Made by a program: the position numbers and the translations under genes. Source: an uncultured Phenylobacterium sp. (GTDB lineage Bacteria; Pseudomonadota; Alphaproteobacteria; Caulobacterales; Caulobacteraceae). Taken from it: DNA of 10,220 nt. The stretch spans positions 1 to 10,220 of the forward strand of contig CAMFHW010000106.1 in NCBI GenBank assembly GCA_945952175.1. Direction: 5' to 3'. Positions 1 through 6,153 of the stretch are shown here, piece after piece. The notes beneath the pieces were generated by a model. The model saw only the letters and a list, made by a program, of their open reading frames with translations, was not told where the DNA came from and ran no database searches. How positions within the stretch are numbered: position 1 is the stretch's first letter; each line of letters starts with the position of its first letter.

Positions 1-684
1 GCCTCGCACCTGACCGACCCCGCGACCGGCCGGCCCGCGCCGCGCCGCCAGGCCGCCGTCGTGGCCCGGACCGCGTTCGACGCCGACGCGCTCGCCACCG
101 CCCTCGCCGTTCTGCCGCCGGCCCGGGGCCTCGCCCTCGCGAGCGCGACACCGGACGTCGAGGCCATGATCCTCGAGGCCGACGGGACGCGGTACGAGAC
201 CCCCGGCTGGGCCGCCTGCCAGGCTGCCGCCCCCATCCCCTCCGGCTTCCAGGTGCAGGTCGAGTACAACCTGCCCAAGGTGGCGGTGGCCAACTACCGC
301 AAGCCCTATGTGATCGTCTGGGTCACCGACGCCGACAAGAACCCGGTCAAGACCCTGCTGATCCTCGGGACCAAGCGGGACTACCAGGAAGACAACTACG
401 TCTGGTGGCGGCGCTTCGGCCGGAAGAACCCCGGTCTGCTGGACTCGGTCGGCCGCCCCACCCGTGCGCCGGGCAAGTATTCGGTCGGCTGGGACGGCAC
501 GGACGAGGCCGGCAAGCCGGTCGCCCAGGGCGCCTATCTGATCCACATCGAAGCCTCGCGCGAGCACGGCGGCCACACCTACCAGTCGATCCCGGTCCAG
601 CTCGGCGCCAAGCCCGTGGGCGCGGCCCTCCCGGCCGCCGACGAACTGGGCGCGGTCAAGGTCAGCTACGGCAAGACCAAGTGA
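1..684 (+). CDS. ApbE-type FMN transferase C-terminus fused to DUF2271 domain (5' partial)
   Basis: The reading frame is open from base 1, so the start lies upstream; 227 residues are visible. Residues 1-72 look like the C-terminal end of an ApbE FAD:protein FMN transferase. HLTDPATGRP at 3-12 matches the family's H-x-x-D-P-x-T-G motif. DADALATA at 27-34 holds the Asp (29) and Thr (33), four apart, that bind magnesium in this family. From about residue 80 the protein becomes a DUF2271 domain, with YRKPYVIVWVTDAD, a WWRR segment, a PTRAPGKYSVGWDG turn and a final IEASREHGG motif. ApbE enzymes attach FMN to Thr or Ser of extracytoplasmic redox proteins. DUF2271 is a periplasmic domain of unknown function. 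No stop separates the two parts, so they form one polypeptide here. The stop overlaps the start of the PepSY gene, indicating an operon. The role in envelope electron transfer is inference. Confidence 0.82.
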   Translation, partial: ASHLTDPATGRPAPRRQAAVVARTAFDADALATALAVLPPARGLALASATPDVEAMILEADGTRYETPGWAACQAAAPIPSGFQVQVEYNLPKVAVANYRKPYVIVWVTDADKNPVKTLLILGTKRDYQEDNYVWWRRFGRKNPGLLDSVGRPTRAPGKYSVGWDGTDEAGKPVAQGAYLIHIEASREHGGHTYQSIPVQLGAKPVGAALPAADELGAVKVSYGKTK

Positions 685-1340
685 CGGCGACGACCACCGA
701 ACGGACAGCCGCGAAAGCCGGCAAGCCCAAGGCCCGCACCGGCAGCCTGAAGGGCGAGGTCTACCGCCAGGCGCGGCTGTGGCACGGCTGGCTGTCGGCC
801 CTGGCCTTCCTGGCGCTGATGTTCTTCTCGGCCACCGGTTTGATCCTGAACCATCCCGAATGGCTGAAGGCCGCCGCCGAGAAGGCGCCGGCGGAGACCA
901 CCGTCGCCCTGACCCCGGCCGAGCTCGCCGCCGCGCAGAAGGCCGCCGATCCCAACCGCGCGCTCGTCGCCGCCGTCGGCCATCACGTTCACCTGCTGGG
1001 CGCCTATCAGAGCGGCGAGGCGATGGACGGCGAGGCCCAGATCCGCACCGAGGGCGTGCGCGGCGCGTCCGACATCGTCGTCGACCTCGCCACCGGCAAG
1101 GCCCAGGTCTCGACCCAGAAGGCCGACGCCGTCACCGTGCTGAACGACCTGCACCGCGGCAAGAACGCCGGAGCGGCCTGGAAGCTGATCATCGACACCT
1201 CGGCCATCCTGGTCCTGGCCCTGTCCCTGATCGGCTACGTCCTGTTCTTCAGCCTGCGCTTCCGCCTGCGGACGGGGCTGATCCTGACCGGCGTCAGCCT
1301 CGCCGTCCTGATCGGCGTCTTCCTGGCGATGGTCCCCTAG
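681..1340 (+). CDS. PepSY-associated transmembrane protein
   Basis: This 219-residue inner-membrane protein starts at a GTG inside GTGA, overlapping the upstream stop by three bases, so the two are probably translated together; no strong ribosome site is seen. A basic N-terminus (1-32) leads to WHGWLSALAF and a first membrane helix at about 36-56, ending in TGLILNHP. A periplasmic region of about 110 residues follows, then DLHRGKNAG and two further helices at about 170-190 and 198-218. The pattern of His then helix then T-G-L, and later L-H-x-G then helix with I-G, is that of PepSY-associated membrane proteins, some of which are linked to iron reduction or flavin and haem electron transfer. 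His35, His58 and His158 lie near membrane edges and are candidate haem ligands; His101, 102 and 104 cluster in the periplasmic part. No ApbE target motif of the D-x-x-S/T-G-A-T type is seen. The function is inferred from family and context. Confidence 0.8.
   Translation: MTATTTERTAAKAGKPKARTGSLKGEVYRQARLWHGWLSALAFLALMFFSATGLILNHPEWLKAAAEKAPAETTVALTPAELAAAQKAADPNRALVAAVGHHVHLLGAYQSGEAMDGEAQIRTEGVRGASDIVVDLATGKAQVSTQKADAVTVLNDLHRGKNAGAAWKLIIDTSAILVLALSLIGYVLFFSLRFRLRTGLILTGVSLAVLIGVFLAMVP
1337..1340. other. Shared palindromic CTAG stop of convergent genes
   Basis: The plus-strand PepSY gene ends in TAG at 1338-1340, and the minus-strand PEP-CTERM gene ends in TAG at 1339-1337. The two stops are the two strands of one CTAG, so the genes overlap by four bases. 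There is no room between them for a terminator. Confidence 0.95.
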
Positions 1341-1924
1341 GCGGCGACCGCCTCGCGAGCCCGCCGCTGGCGCAGACCCGCGCCGGCCAGGCCGAAGCCG
1401 AGGATCATCAGCGCCCAGGTCCCGGGCTCGGGGACCGCGCCAGAGGTGATCGTCGGCCCACTGACGGCGCCGAACGCGTCGATGCTGACCCCGAACTGGG
1501 CCGGCTTGAACGAATAGCCGCAGATCTCGAAGCTGGTCAGGCCGGAGCAATCAAAGAAGCTGGAGGTCCGGTTGTCGGCGATGACGGTCAGCACGCCGTT
1601 CAGCAGAGCCGCCTGGATCTTGATGTATCCGCCGGCGATGCCGTCCACGTCCGAACAGGTGGAGCTGCAGTCGGCGATGAGGTCACTCTGCTCGGAATCC
1701 AGGAAGCTGTAGTCGAAGCCCCCATGGCCATCGGGCACGGGAATCGGAAAATACCAAGTGTAGTGATCGGTGATCCCGGCGCTGAAAGCATAGGCTCCCG
1801 GCGCATCGAACACGTAGGTCCGGCTCGTTCCGGCGGCCAGCGTATCGCTGAATGTGTAGGTGGCGGCCGCCGCATGACTGGCGACCAGACAAAGCGCCGC
1901 ACCGGCGCAAGCGAACCAACGCAT
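1337..1924 (-). CDS. PEPxxWA-CTERM sorting domain protein
   Basis: This is a 195-residue exported protein. I chose the ATG at 1924 because a GGGAGGG ribosome site lies just upstream and because it opens directly into a signal peptide (MRWFACAG, cleavage near AAA-AT, about residue 21). An in-frame start 54 bases upstream would add 18 residues before the signal and is less likely. The mature part is rich in Tyr, Phe and Gly and has four Cys (86, 90, 126, 135) that could form two disulfides; I recognise no enzymatic domain. The C-terminus is a sorting signal: PEPGTWALM from 165, a hydrophobic stretch to about 184, then the Arg cluster RQRRAR. In this family such tails are recognised by exosortase-like enzymes, which are not in the window. 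It lies between two unrelated transcription units, with its own upstream region at 1925-2079. Its biological role is unknown. Confidence 0.85.
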   Translation of the reverse strand: MRWFACAGAALCLVASHAAAATYTFSDTLAAGTSRTYVFDAPGAYAFSAGITDHYTWYFPIPVPDGHGGFDYSFLDSEQSDLIADCSSTCSDVDGIAGGYIKIQAALLNGVLTVIADNRTSSFFDCSGLTSFEICGYSFKPAQFGVSIDAFGAVSGPTITSGAVPEPGTWALMILGFGLAGAGLRQRRAREAVAA

Positions 1925-2011
1925 AGAGAACCCTCCCAGGTTGCGAACCATCAACGCGTCGGGCGCGGCTTTCGTCAACCGCGTTACGTGAAATTTGGAA
2001 GATTCATCGCA

Positions 2012-2056
2012 GCGGGTCGGACGCCGACCCGCGACGCCAAGCGAGGGCGTCGCGGG
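2012..2056 (-). terminator. Two overlapping, mutually exclusive hairpins
   Basis: Hairpin A pairs GCGGGTCGG (2012-2020) with CCGACCCGC (2024-2032), a perfect 9-bp stem with a 3-base loop. Hairpin B pairs CCCGCGACGCC (2028-2038) with GGCGTCGCGGG (2046-2056), a perfect 11-bp stem with a 7-base loop. The arms share 2028-2032, so both cannot fully form at once. They lie 24 bases or more past the DUF6607 stop, so termination of the receptor operon is the simplest role. No T-run follows on the minus strand, so an intrinsic terminator is not proven; a structured leader for the PEP-CTERM gene is the alternative. Confidence 0.5.
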
Positions 2057-2063
2057 AAAGATA

Positions 2064-2077
2064 GTTCAATCTTGAAC
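2064..2077. repeat. Short inverted repeat after the DUF6607 stop
   Basis: GTTCAA (2064-2069) and TTGAAC (2072-2077) are perfect inverted arms around two bases, placed just past the DUF6607 stop codon. The loop is too short for a good RNA hairpin, so a dimeric protein binding site is possible. No regulator is suggested by the sequence. Confidence 0.4.
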
Positions 2078-2079
2078 AA

Positions 2080-3033
2080 TTATAGCGCCCCGATGATCTT
2101 CCGCGCCTCGGCCACGGCCGCGTCGGAGGTGATCTTGCCCGCCTGGATGTCCTCCGCGAGCCCCATCAGCCTCGGCCCGGTCACCGAGCCGTTCTCAGGC
2201 TCCTCGGCCACCGCAACACCCTGGCGCCGCGCGATCGCCTCGTCCCAGGCCGTGCGCACCGCCGCCCAATAGGCCTTGGTCGCGGCCCAGTAGTCGTCGG
2301 CCGCCTTGACCGGGAAGCCGTCGTTGCGGCTGTAGGTGTTGGTCACCACCTCGTGGACGAAGGTCACGGGCGCGCCGGCCTTCAGCCCCACCTTGGCGTT
2401 GTCCTGTTCCTGCACCCAGCCCTCGGGCGTCAGCGCATGGCGGTTCGTGCCGACGTACCAGCCATAGACCGGATGGCGGACCGCATCGCGCCGGGCCAGC
2501 GGCCGCAGCGTCGTCCCGCTCATCCAGCGGCTGACCCCGTTGTCGTAAGCCCACCGTCCGACGGCGCCGTAGCGAGGGGAGTCGTCGGTCTGCCAGACGG
2601 TCTGCGACCAGGCGCCCAGCCTGTCCGCATCCGACACCGGGGTCAGCACCCATTTGCCGGACGGGCTGTAGGTCAGCACCGTCTTCGGCTGATACGTCCA
2701 GTCCTGGCGCCAGTGCTTCACCACCACGCTCTTGCCGTGGTCCTCGACCACCAGGATATGCTGTAGGGCCAGGAACCCGGGCCGGTCCTCGACCACGCGG
2801 ACGGACTCGTAGCCGCCGCTCACCTTGTCATCGATCGGCTCGTAGCCGGCCACGAAGGGCGTGGTCTCGCGGAAGTCGAACCGGACCCGGAAATTGCCGA
2901 CCATGCCCAGTATGGCCTGGCGGTCGCGCTGGTAGGCGGCGTCGGCCACGGCGGCTGGCGCTTCGGCGGCGTGGGCGAGCGCCGGGGCGGTGGAGAGCGC
3001 CAGGACCGAGGCGCAGAGCAGGGCTTTGATCAT
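2080..3033 (-). CDS. DUF6607 family secreted protein
   Basis: This 317-residue protein starts with a signal peptide (MIKALLCASVLALSTAPALA, cleavage after the ALA or AHA around residues 20-22). The ATG at 3033 has a GGGAG ribosome site upstream; in-frame starts further upstream would read into the receptor gene in another frame. The mature part fits DUF6607, with an opening DRQAILGMVGNFRVRFDF, then a GGYESVRVVED segment, LQHILVVED, and the Trp-rich KHWRQDWTYQP. The middle is rich in Trp and Tyr, including SRWMSG and PVYGWYVGTNRH; the C-terminal 60 residues look helical. No catalytic motif is recognised. It follows the receptor stop by only 17 bases, so the two are almost certainly one operon. 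The context suggests a periplasmic or surface accessory to uptake of the receptor's ligand; this is inference, since the family has no function known to me. Confidence 0.82.
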   Translation of the reverse strand: MIKALLCASVLALSTAPALAHAAEAPAAVADAAYQRDRQAILGMVGNFRVRFDFRETTPFVAGYEPIDDKVSGGYESVRVVEDRPGFLALQHILVVEDHGKSVVVKHWRQDWTYQPKTVLTYSPSGKWVLTPVSDADRLGAWSQTVWQTDDSPRYGAVGRWAYDNGVSRWMSGTTLRPLARRDAVRHPVYGWYVGTNRHALTPEGWVQEQDNAKVGLKAGAPVTFVHEVVTNTYSRNDGFPVKAADDYWAATKAYWAAVRTAWDEAIARRQGVAVAEEPENGSVTGPRLMGLAEDIQAGKITSDAAVAEARKIIGAL

Positions 3034-3050
3034 CGAAGGGCTCCCGAGGC

Positions 3051-5285
3051 TCAGAAGGTCACGGTCAGGGCGACGGCGTAGTTGCGGCCGGGCTGGCTGT
3101 AGGCGTCGACCGAGGGCGAGGTCGCCGACAGGCCGCGCACGTCGCTCCACCAGAAGTACTTCTCGTCGGTCAGGTTGAAGGCCCCGGCGTTGATCCGGAC
3201 GCGGTCGTTCACCCGCCACCAGGCGGTGGCGTCGAAGATCGTGAAGGCCGGCGGGATGAAGCAGCCGCCGGTGCAGACCGCCGCGATCCGCGCCGGACTC
3301 TTCCCGTCGGAATGGGTCAGGGCGAACAGGCCGCCGAACCGGCCGGCCGGATCGCGATAGGTCACCCCGGCGGAGAGCTTGATCGGATCGACGCTGTCCA
3401 GCGGCGCGGCGACGCCCAGCGTGCGGGCCGTGCCGTGGGCGTAGGAGGCGGCGAGCTGGCCGCCGAAGCCGTTGTCGAGTTCGATCCGCCCCTGAATCTC
3501 GGCGCCCGACAGCTTCACCTGGCCGATATTGATCACCTGGAACACGCCCGGATCGGTGGGCGTGAAGCTGCCCGAGACCTGCACCTGGTCGATGAAGTTG
3601 CGGTAGCGGCCGGAGAAGCCGGTCAGGCTGACGTTCCAGCGTCCGCCGCCGAAGGCCGGCCCGCTGAGCCGCGCCCCACCCTCGACCGTCTCGCTGGTCT
3701 CGGGCTTGAGGTTCGGGTTGGGGATCGAGCGGTAGTTCTGGATCGGATTGACGAAGGCGTTGTTCACCTGGCTGGGCGCCGGCGCCTTGAAGCCGTCCGC
3801 ATAGTTCAGGAAGACGGCGAGCTGGTCGGTGACCTTCAGCACCGCGCCGATCTTCGGCGAGACTCGGCTGTCGCTCTGGCTGGCCGGCTTGAAGCTCGGC
3901 AGGGTCGCGTCGGCGTGCGGCTTCAGGTCGTAGGCGTCGAATCGCACCGCCGGGTAGATGTTCAGCCGCCCGCCCAGCAGGCCGATCTCGTCCTGCACGA
4001 ACACCCCGCCCAGGGTGTAGTCGGTGTTGGGGAAAGCCCGCGTCGGATAGGTCTCGCCGGCCGGGGGCACGGTCCCGCTACGCACGCCCTCCTGGCGGGT
4101 GCGCGAGAGGTCTGCGCCATAGGTGAAGCGGTGGGTGATCCCGCCGGTCTCCAGGCGGCTCTCCAGCTCGACGCCGCCGCCGAACACCCGGTTGTCGAAG
4201 GTGTTCAGCCGGGTGCGGTCCGCCGCGGTGTTGCGGTCCTCGGCGGAGAACTGAGAGGTCTCGGACTTCTGCCAGTAGAGGGTCCAGGCCGCGCGCTGGA
4301 AGAGGCCGCCGTCGCGCGTATAGCGTTGGTCGAGCGCCACGCGGTCGCGCCGCGTCTCGTCATGCGCCTTCAGGCCGAGCACGCTGGTGGAGGCGAGGGG
4401 CGGCTTGGCGATCCCGCTCAGCACATTGGTGTCCACGTCGCGGTCGAAGTGCTCGAGGGTCAGGCGGAAGCGGTTGGTCTCGCTCGCCTGGAACACCAGC
4501 TTGGCCATCACGTCGTTCTGCTCGACGTCCTGCGGATTGGCCGTGGTGCGATCGGTGTTGGCGGCGTTGTTGGAGCCGCGCGTCTCGAACTCGCCGCCGT
4601 CGCGGCGGCTATAGGCGATCAGCCCCGACCAGCGGCCCTGCCGCCCGGCCGCGACCAGGCCCTCGCCCCAGCTCTCGTCGGCCGAGGCGTAGGAGGCCTT
4701 GCCCTGGAAGGCCCAGGCCTTGCCATCCTTCAGGACATCCGCCGGATCCTTGGTGGTGAAGCTCACCGCGCCGGCCACCCCGTCGCTGCCATAGAGCGCC
4801 GAGGCCGGGCCGCGCAGGATCTCCACCGATTTCAGCAGGTCGAGGTCGGCATAGTCGCCTCGCCCGACCGCCTGGGCGCCGAAGACGAAGCCGTCCGGCA
4901 CGCGCACGCCGTCGATCTGCATCAACACCCGGTTGCCCTCCAGGCCGCGGATGTTGAAGCCGGAATCGCCGTCACGACCGGTCGTGCCCAGCGCCGCGCC
5001 GAACCGCGCCGGGCTGCGGCGGACGCTGACGCCGGGCTCGTAGCGGACCAGGTCCTTGATATCGGCGGCCAGGCGCTCGTCGATGTCCGCGCTGGTGATC
5101 ACGCTGACCGTGGCCGGGACCTCGCTGGCCAGCTTCTCGCTGCGGGTGGCGATCACCGTCACCGGATCGACCGTCGAATCGGCCTCCGCCGCCAGCGCGC
5201 TCCCCGCCCAGCCGCAGACCATCAGGCCCAGAGCCACTTGGCCCAAGGCCACTCGGGACGTCGTCCCCCACAAGCGTTCGCGCAT
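3051..5285 (-). CDS. TonB-dependent haem/haemoglobin-type outer membrane receptor
   Basis: This 744-residue receptor is of usual length for the family. I chose the ATG at 5285, which has GGGGGA seven bases upstream; a TTG 21 bases further up lacks this advantage. A long signal peptide (to about AGSALA, residue 32) precedes a TonB box PVTVIAT at about 41-47. The plug domain follows, with an NIRGLEGNRVLMQIDGVRVP segment, EILRGPASALYGSDGVAGAV, and then the 22-strand barrel. It ends in NLTDEKYFWW, a YAVALTVTF strand and a terminal Phe. FKAP at about 499 and NPNL at about 523 correspond to the FRAP and NPNL boxes of haem receptors, so haem or a haem protein is the best guess for its ligand. No His lies between the two boxes or in the plug, so the classical haem ligands are missing. 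A CTGGC pair (about 671-675) may form a surface disulfide. It leads an operon with the DUF6607 gene and has a Fur-like site upstream. Confidence 0.9.
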   Translation of the reverse strand: MRERLWGTTSRVALGQVALGLMVCGWAGSALAAEADSTVDPVTVIATRSEKLASEVPATVSVITSADIDERLAADIKDLVRYEPGVSVRRSPARFGAALGTTGRDGDSGFNIRGLEGNRVLMQIDGVRVPDGFVFGAQAVGRGDYADLDLLKSVEILRGPASALYGSDGVAGAVSFTTKDPADVLKDGKAWAFQGKASYASADESWGEGLVAAGRQGRWSGLIAYSRRDGGEFETRGSNNAANTDRTTANPQDVEQNDVMAKLVFQASETNRFRLTLEHFDRDVDTNVLSGIAKPPLASTSVLGLKAHDETRRDRVALDQRYTRDGGLFQRAAWTLYWQKSETSQFSAEDRNTAADRTRLNTFDNRVFGGGVELESRLETGGITHRFTYGADLSRTRQEGVRSGTVPPAGETYPTRAFPNTDYTLGGVFVQDEIGLLGGRLNIYPAVRFDAYDLKPHADATLPSFKPASQSDSRVSPKIGAVLKVTDQLAVFLNYADGFKAPAPSQVNNAFVNPIQNYRSIPNPNLKPETSETVEGGARLSGPAFGGGRWNVSLTGFSGRYRNFIDQVQVSGSFTPTDPGVFQVINIGQVKLSGAEIQGRIELDNGFGGQLAASYAHGTARTLGVAAPLDSVDPIKLSAGVTYRDPAGRFGGLFALTHSDGKSPARIAAVCTGGCFIPPAFTIFDATAWWRVNDRVRINAGAFNLTDEKYFWWSDVRGLSATSPSVDAYSQPGRNYAVALTVTF

Positions 5286-5322
5286 CACAGCGTCCCCCAA
5301 ATCCAAACTTGGCCGGAGGGTT

Positions 5323-5353
5323 ATTGCGAACGCTTATGAGAATCAATCGCAAA
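5323..5353 (-). promoter_or_regulatory. Fur-like operator of the receptor operon
   Basis: The stretch ATGAGAATCAATCGCA (5336-5351) resembles alphaproteobacterial and gammaproteobacterial Fur sites of the ATGAGAAT-CATTCGCA kind. It is enclosed by inverted arms TTGCGA (5324-5329) and TCGCAA (5347-5352). It lies 38-68 bases upstream of the receptor start, where a repressor would cover the promoter. A minus-strand -35 TTGATT with a weak -10 TAACCC at 17 bases is possible. Iron repression through Fur is inferred; Irr or another regulator is an alternative. Confidence 0.6.
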
Positions 5354-5370
5354 TATGAGAGGCGAGATGT

Positions 5371-5483
5371 CCTCTCCCCCGCGAGGGGGAGAGGGTAGGG
5401 TGAGGGGGCGGGGCCACCCGCGAGGCCTCGACAACTGAAACGCCCCAATCCTCACCCCACCCTCTCCCGCAAGCGAGAGAGGG
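5371..5483. repeat. Palindromic intergenic repeat element, copy 1
   Basis: This 113-bp element has a hairpin at each end: CTCTCCCCC-GCGA-GGGGGAGAG at the left (5373-5393) and CTCTCCCGCAAGCGAGAGAG at the right. The left end and the reverse complement of the right end agree closely through GGGAGAGGGT-GGGTGAGG, so the whole unit is an imperfect terminal inverted repeat. It looks like a small non-coding mobile palindrome of the REP or MITE sort. It sits in the divergent promoter region between two Fur-like sites. Confidence 0.75.
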
Positions 5484-5508
5484 CAACGCGCTCACCCTCA
5501 AAACAAAG

Positions 5509-5525
5509 TTGCGAGTCATTCGCAA
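5509..5525 (+). promoter_or_regulatory. Fur-like inverted repeat upstream of the 172-residue protein gene
   Basis: TTGCGAGTCATTCGCAA is a perfect inverted repeat, with arms TTGCGA (5509-5514) and TCGCAA (5520-5525) around GTCAT. The arms match those of the site before the receptor gene. It ends 32 bases before the start codon. TTGCGA could also serve as a -35 box, with TAGCGT (5532-5537) as a weak -10 at 17 bases, so a bound repressor would block transcription. Iron control is inferred. Confidence 0.6.
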
Positions 5526-5557
5526 TTGCAATAGCGTCCCCGGATCAGGAGAACGCC

Positions 5558-6076
5558 ATGGCCGAACCGGATCCCGACACGCCCCATCGCCTCGGCGACC
5601 TCACCCGTGGCGAGCACATGCTGCTGTGGGCTTTCCGGGCCGAGGCCTTCGGCGCGGGTCAGTGCCATCTGGTGCGCCGGCAGTTCGAGCAGGCCTGCGG
5701 TCCCGTGGGCGCCGAGGCGCTGAACGCCCTCGTCGTCTTCGTCCGCGAACTCGCAAGGCGCGGCAAGCGGCGGATCGGCATCTGCGCGCCAGGCTCCTAT
5801 CGCCTCTCGCGCGACGAACAGCTGATCCTGGCGGTGTTCGCCGCCGCCCAGGCCGAGCAATACGACCGCATGGCCGCCCACCTCGCCTGGCTGGTCGGCG
5901 CCGAGCCCGCCCCCGCCTTCCCCGCCGCCGCCTGCCTGGTCGCCGACGCCCTGGCCTTGAACGGCCTGATCCTCCGCCTCCCCGACGCCGATCCCGGCGC
6001 CTGGTCGACCCTTGAGCCGGAAACGATCGAGGAGCCGTCCGTCGTCTTCCTCTCCCCCGCCAGGGGGAGAGGCTAG
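5558..6076 (+). CDS. Uncharacterised 172-residue protein, divergent from the haem-type receptor
   Basis: The ATG at 5558 has a good AGGAGA ribosome site. The protein has no signal peptide or membrane segment, so it is probably cytoplasmic. It opens with a polar stretch to residue 13, followed by GEHMLLWAFRAEAFGAGQCH (18-37), then a helical region with FEQACG and a leucine-rich ALNALVVFVRELARRGKRR. A GICAPGSYRLSRDEQLIL turn and Ala-rich helices to about 145 come next. Cys36, Cys47 and Cys76 are spread out and form no recognisable metal site. I do not recognise a characterised family. The shared TTGCGA/TCGCAA sites and the divergent layout suggest an iron-responsive protein tied to the receptor system, perhaps handling haem or sensing iron; this is inference only. 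The last eight or nine residues (FLSPARGRG) and the stop codon are encoded by a repeat element, so the original C-terminus was probably different. Confidence 0.75.
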   Translation: MAEPDPDTPHRLGDLTRGEHMLLWAFRAEAFGAGQCHLVRRQFEQACGPVGAEALNALVVFVRELARRGKRRIGICAPGSYRLSRDEQLILAVFAAAQAEQYDRMAAHLAWLVGAEPAPAFPAAACLVADALALNGLILRLPDADPGAWSTLEPETIEEPSVVFLSPARGRG

Positions 6077-6149
6077 GGTGAGGGGGCGGGGCCACCGGCA
6101 AGGCCTCGAAGGTTCAACCGCCCCACCCTCACCGCGCAAGCGGGAGCGG
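6049..6149. repeat. Palindromic intergenic repeat element, copy 2
   Basis: This is a second copy of the element at 5371-5483, in the same orientation. By hand alignment 56 of the first 60 bases agree. The right part is decayed and lacks roughly 12 bases. Its left hairpin (TCTCCCCC-GCCA-GGGGGAGA) overlaps the end of the 172-residue protein gene and supplies the TAG stop at 6074-6076. It could also serve as a transcription terminator for that gene. Confidence 0.75.
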
Positions 6150-6153
6150 AATT

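Larger units (their letters stand above)
1925..2079. other. Intergenic region with stacked hairpins
   Basis: This 155-base gap separates the DUF6607 stop from the PEP-CTERM start, both on the minus strand. It holds the ribosome site of the PEP-CTERM gene, two overlapping hairpins (2012-2056) and a short inverted repeat (2064-2077). It is less GC-rich around 1985-2010 and 2057-2082, as promoters often are. I could not pick out a convincing -35/-10 pair. No open frame in it looks like a gene. Confidence 0.6.

Noticed and set aside
681..1340. Covalent FMN attachment site in the PepSY protein
   Set aside because: The only T-G in the first helix (SATGL) lacks the preceding Asp and the following Ala-Thr of the ApbE acceptor motif, and it lies in the membrane.
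779..2272. Plus-strand open frame of 497 codons crossing three genes
   Set aside because: It overlaps the PepSY gene in another frame and runs antisense to the PEP-CTERM and DUF6607 genes. Its Arg- and Gly-rich sequence shows no domains.
3312..5339. Long plus-strand open frame of 675 codons opposite the receptor gene
   Set aside because: It lies antisense to a clear TonB-dependent receptor. Its Arg-, Gly- and Ala-rich composition is typical of shadow frames in high-GC DNA, and it has no family motifs.
5371..5483. The palindromic element considered as a transcription terminator pair or a riboswitch
   Set aside because: A closely matching second copy stands in a different context at 6049, which points to a dispersed repeat rather than a dedicated regulatory RNA. 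Incidental terminator activity remains possible.
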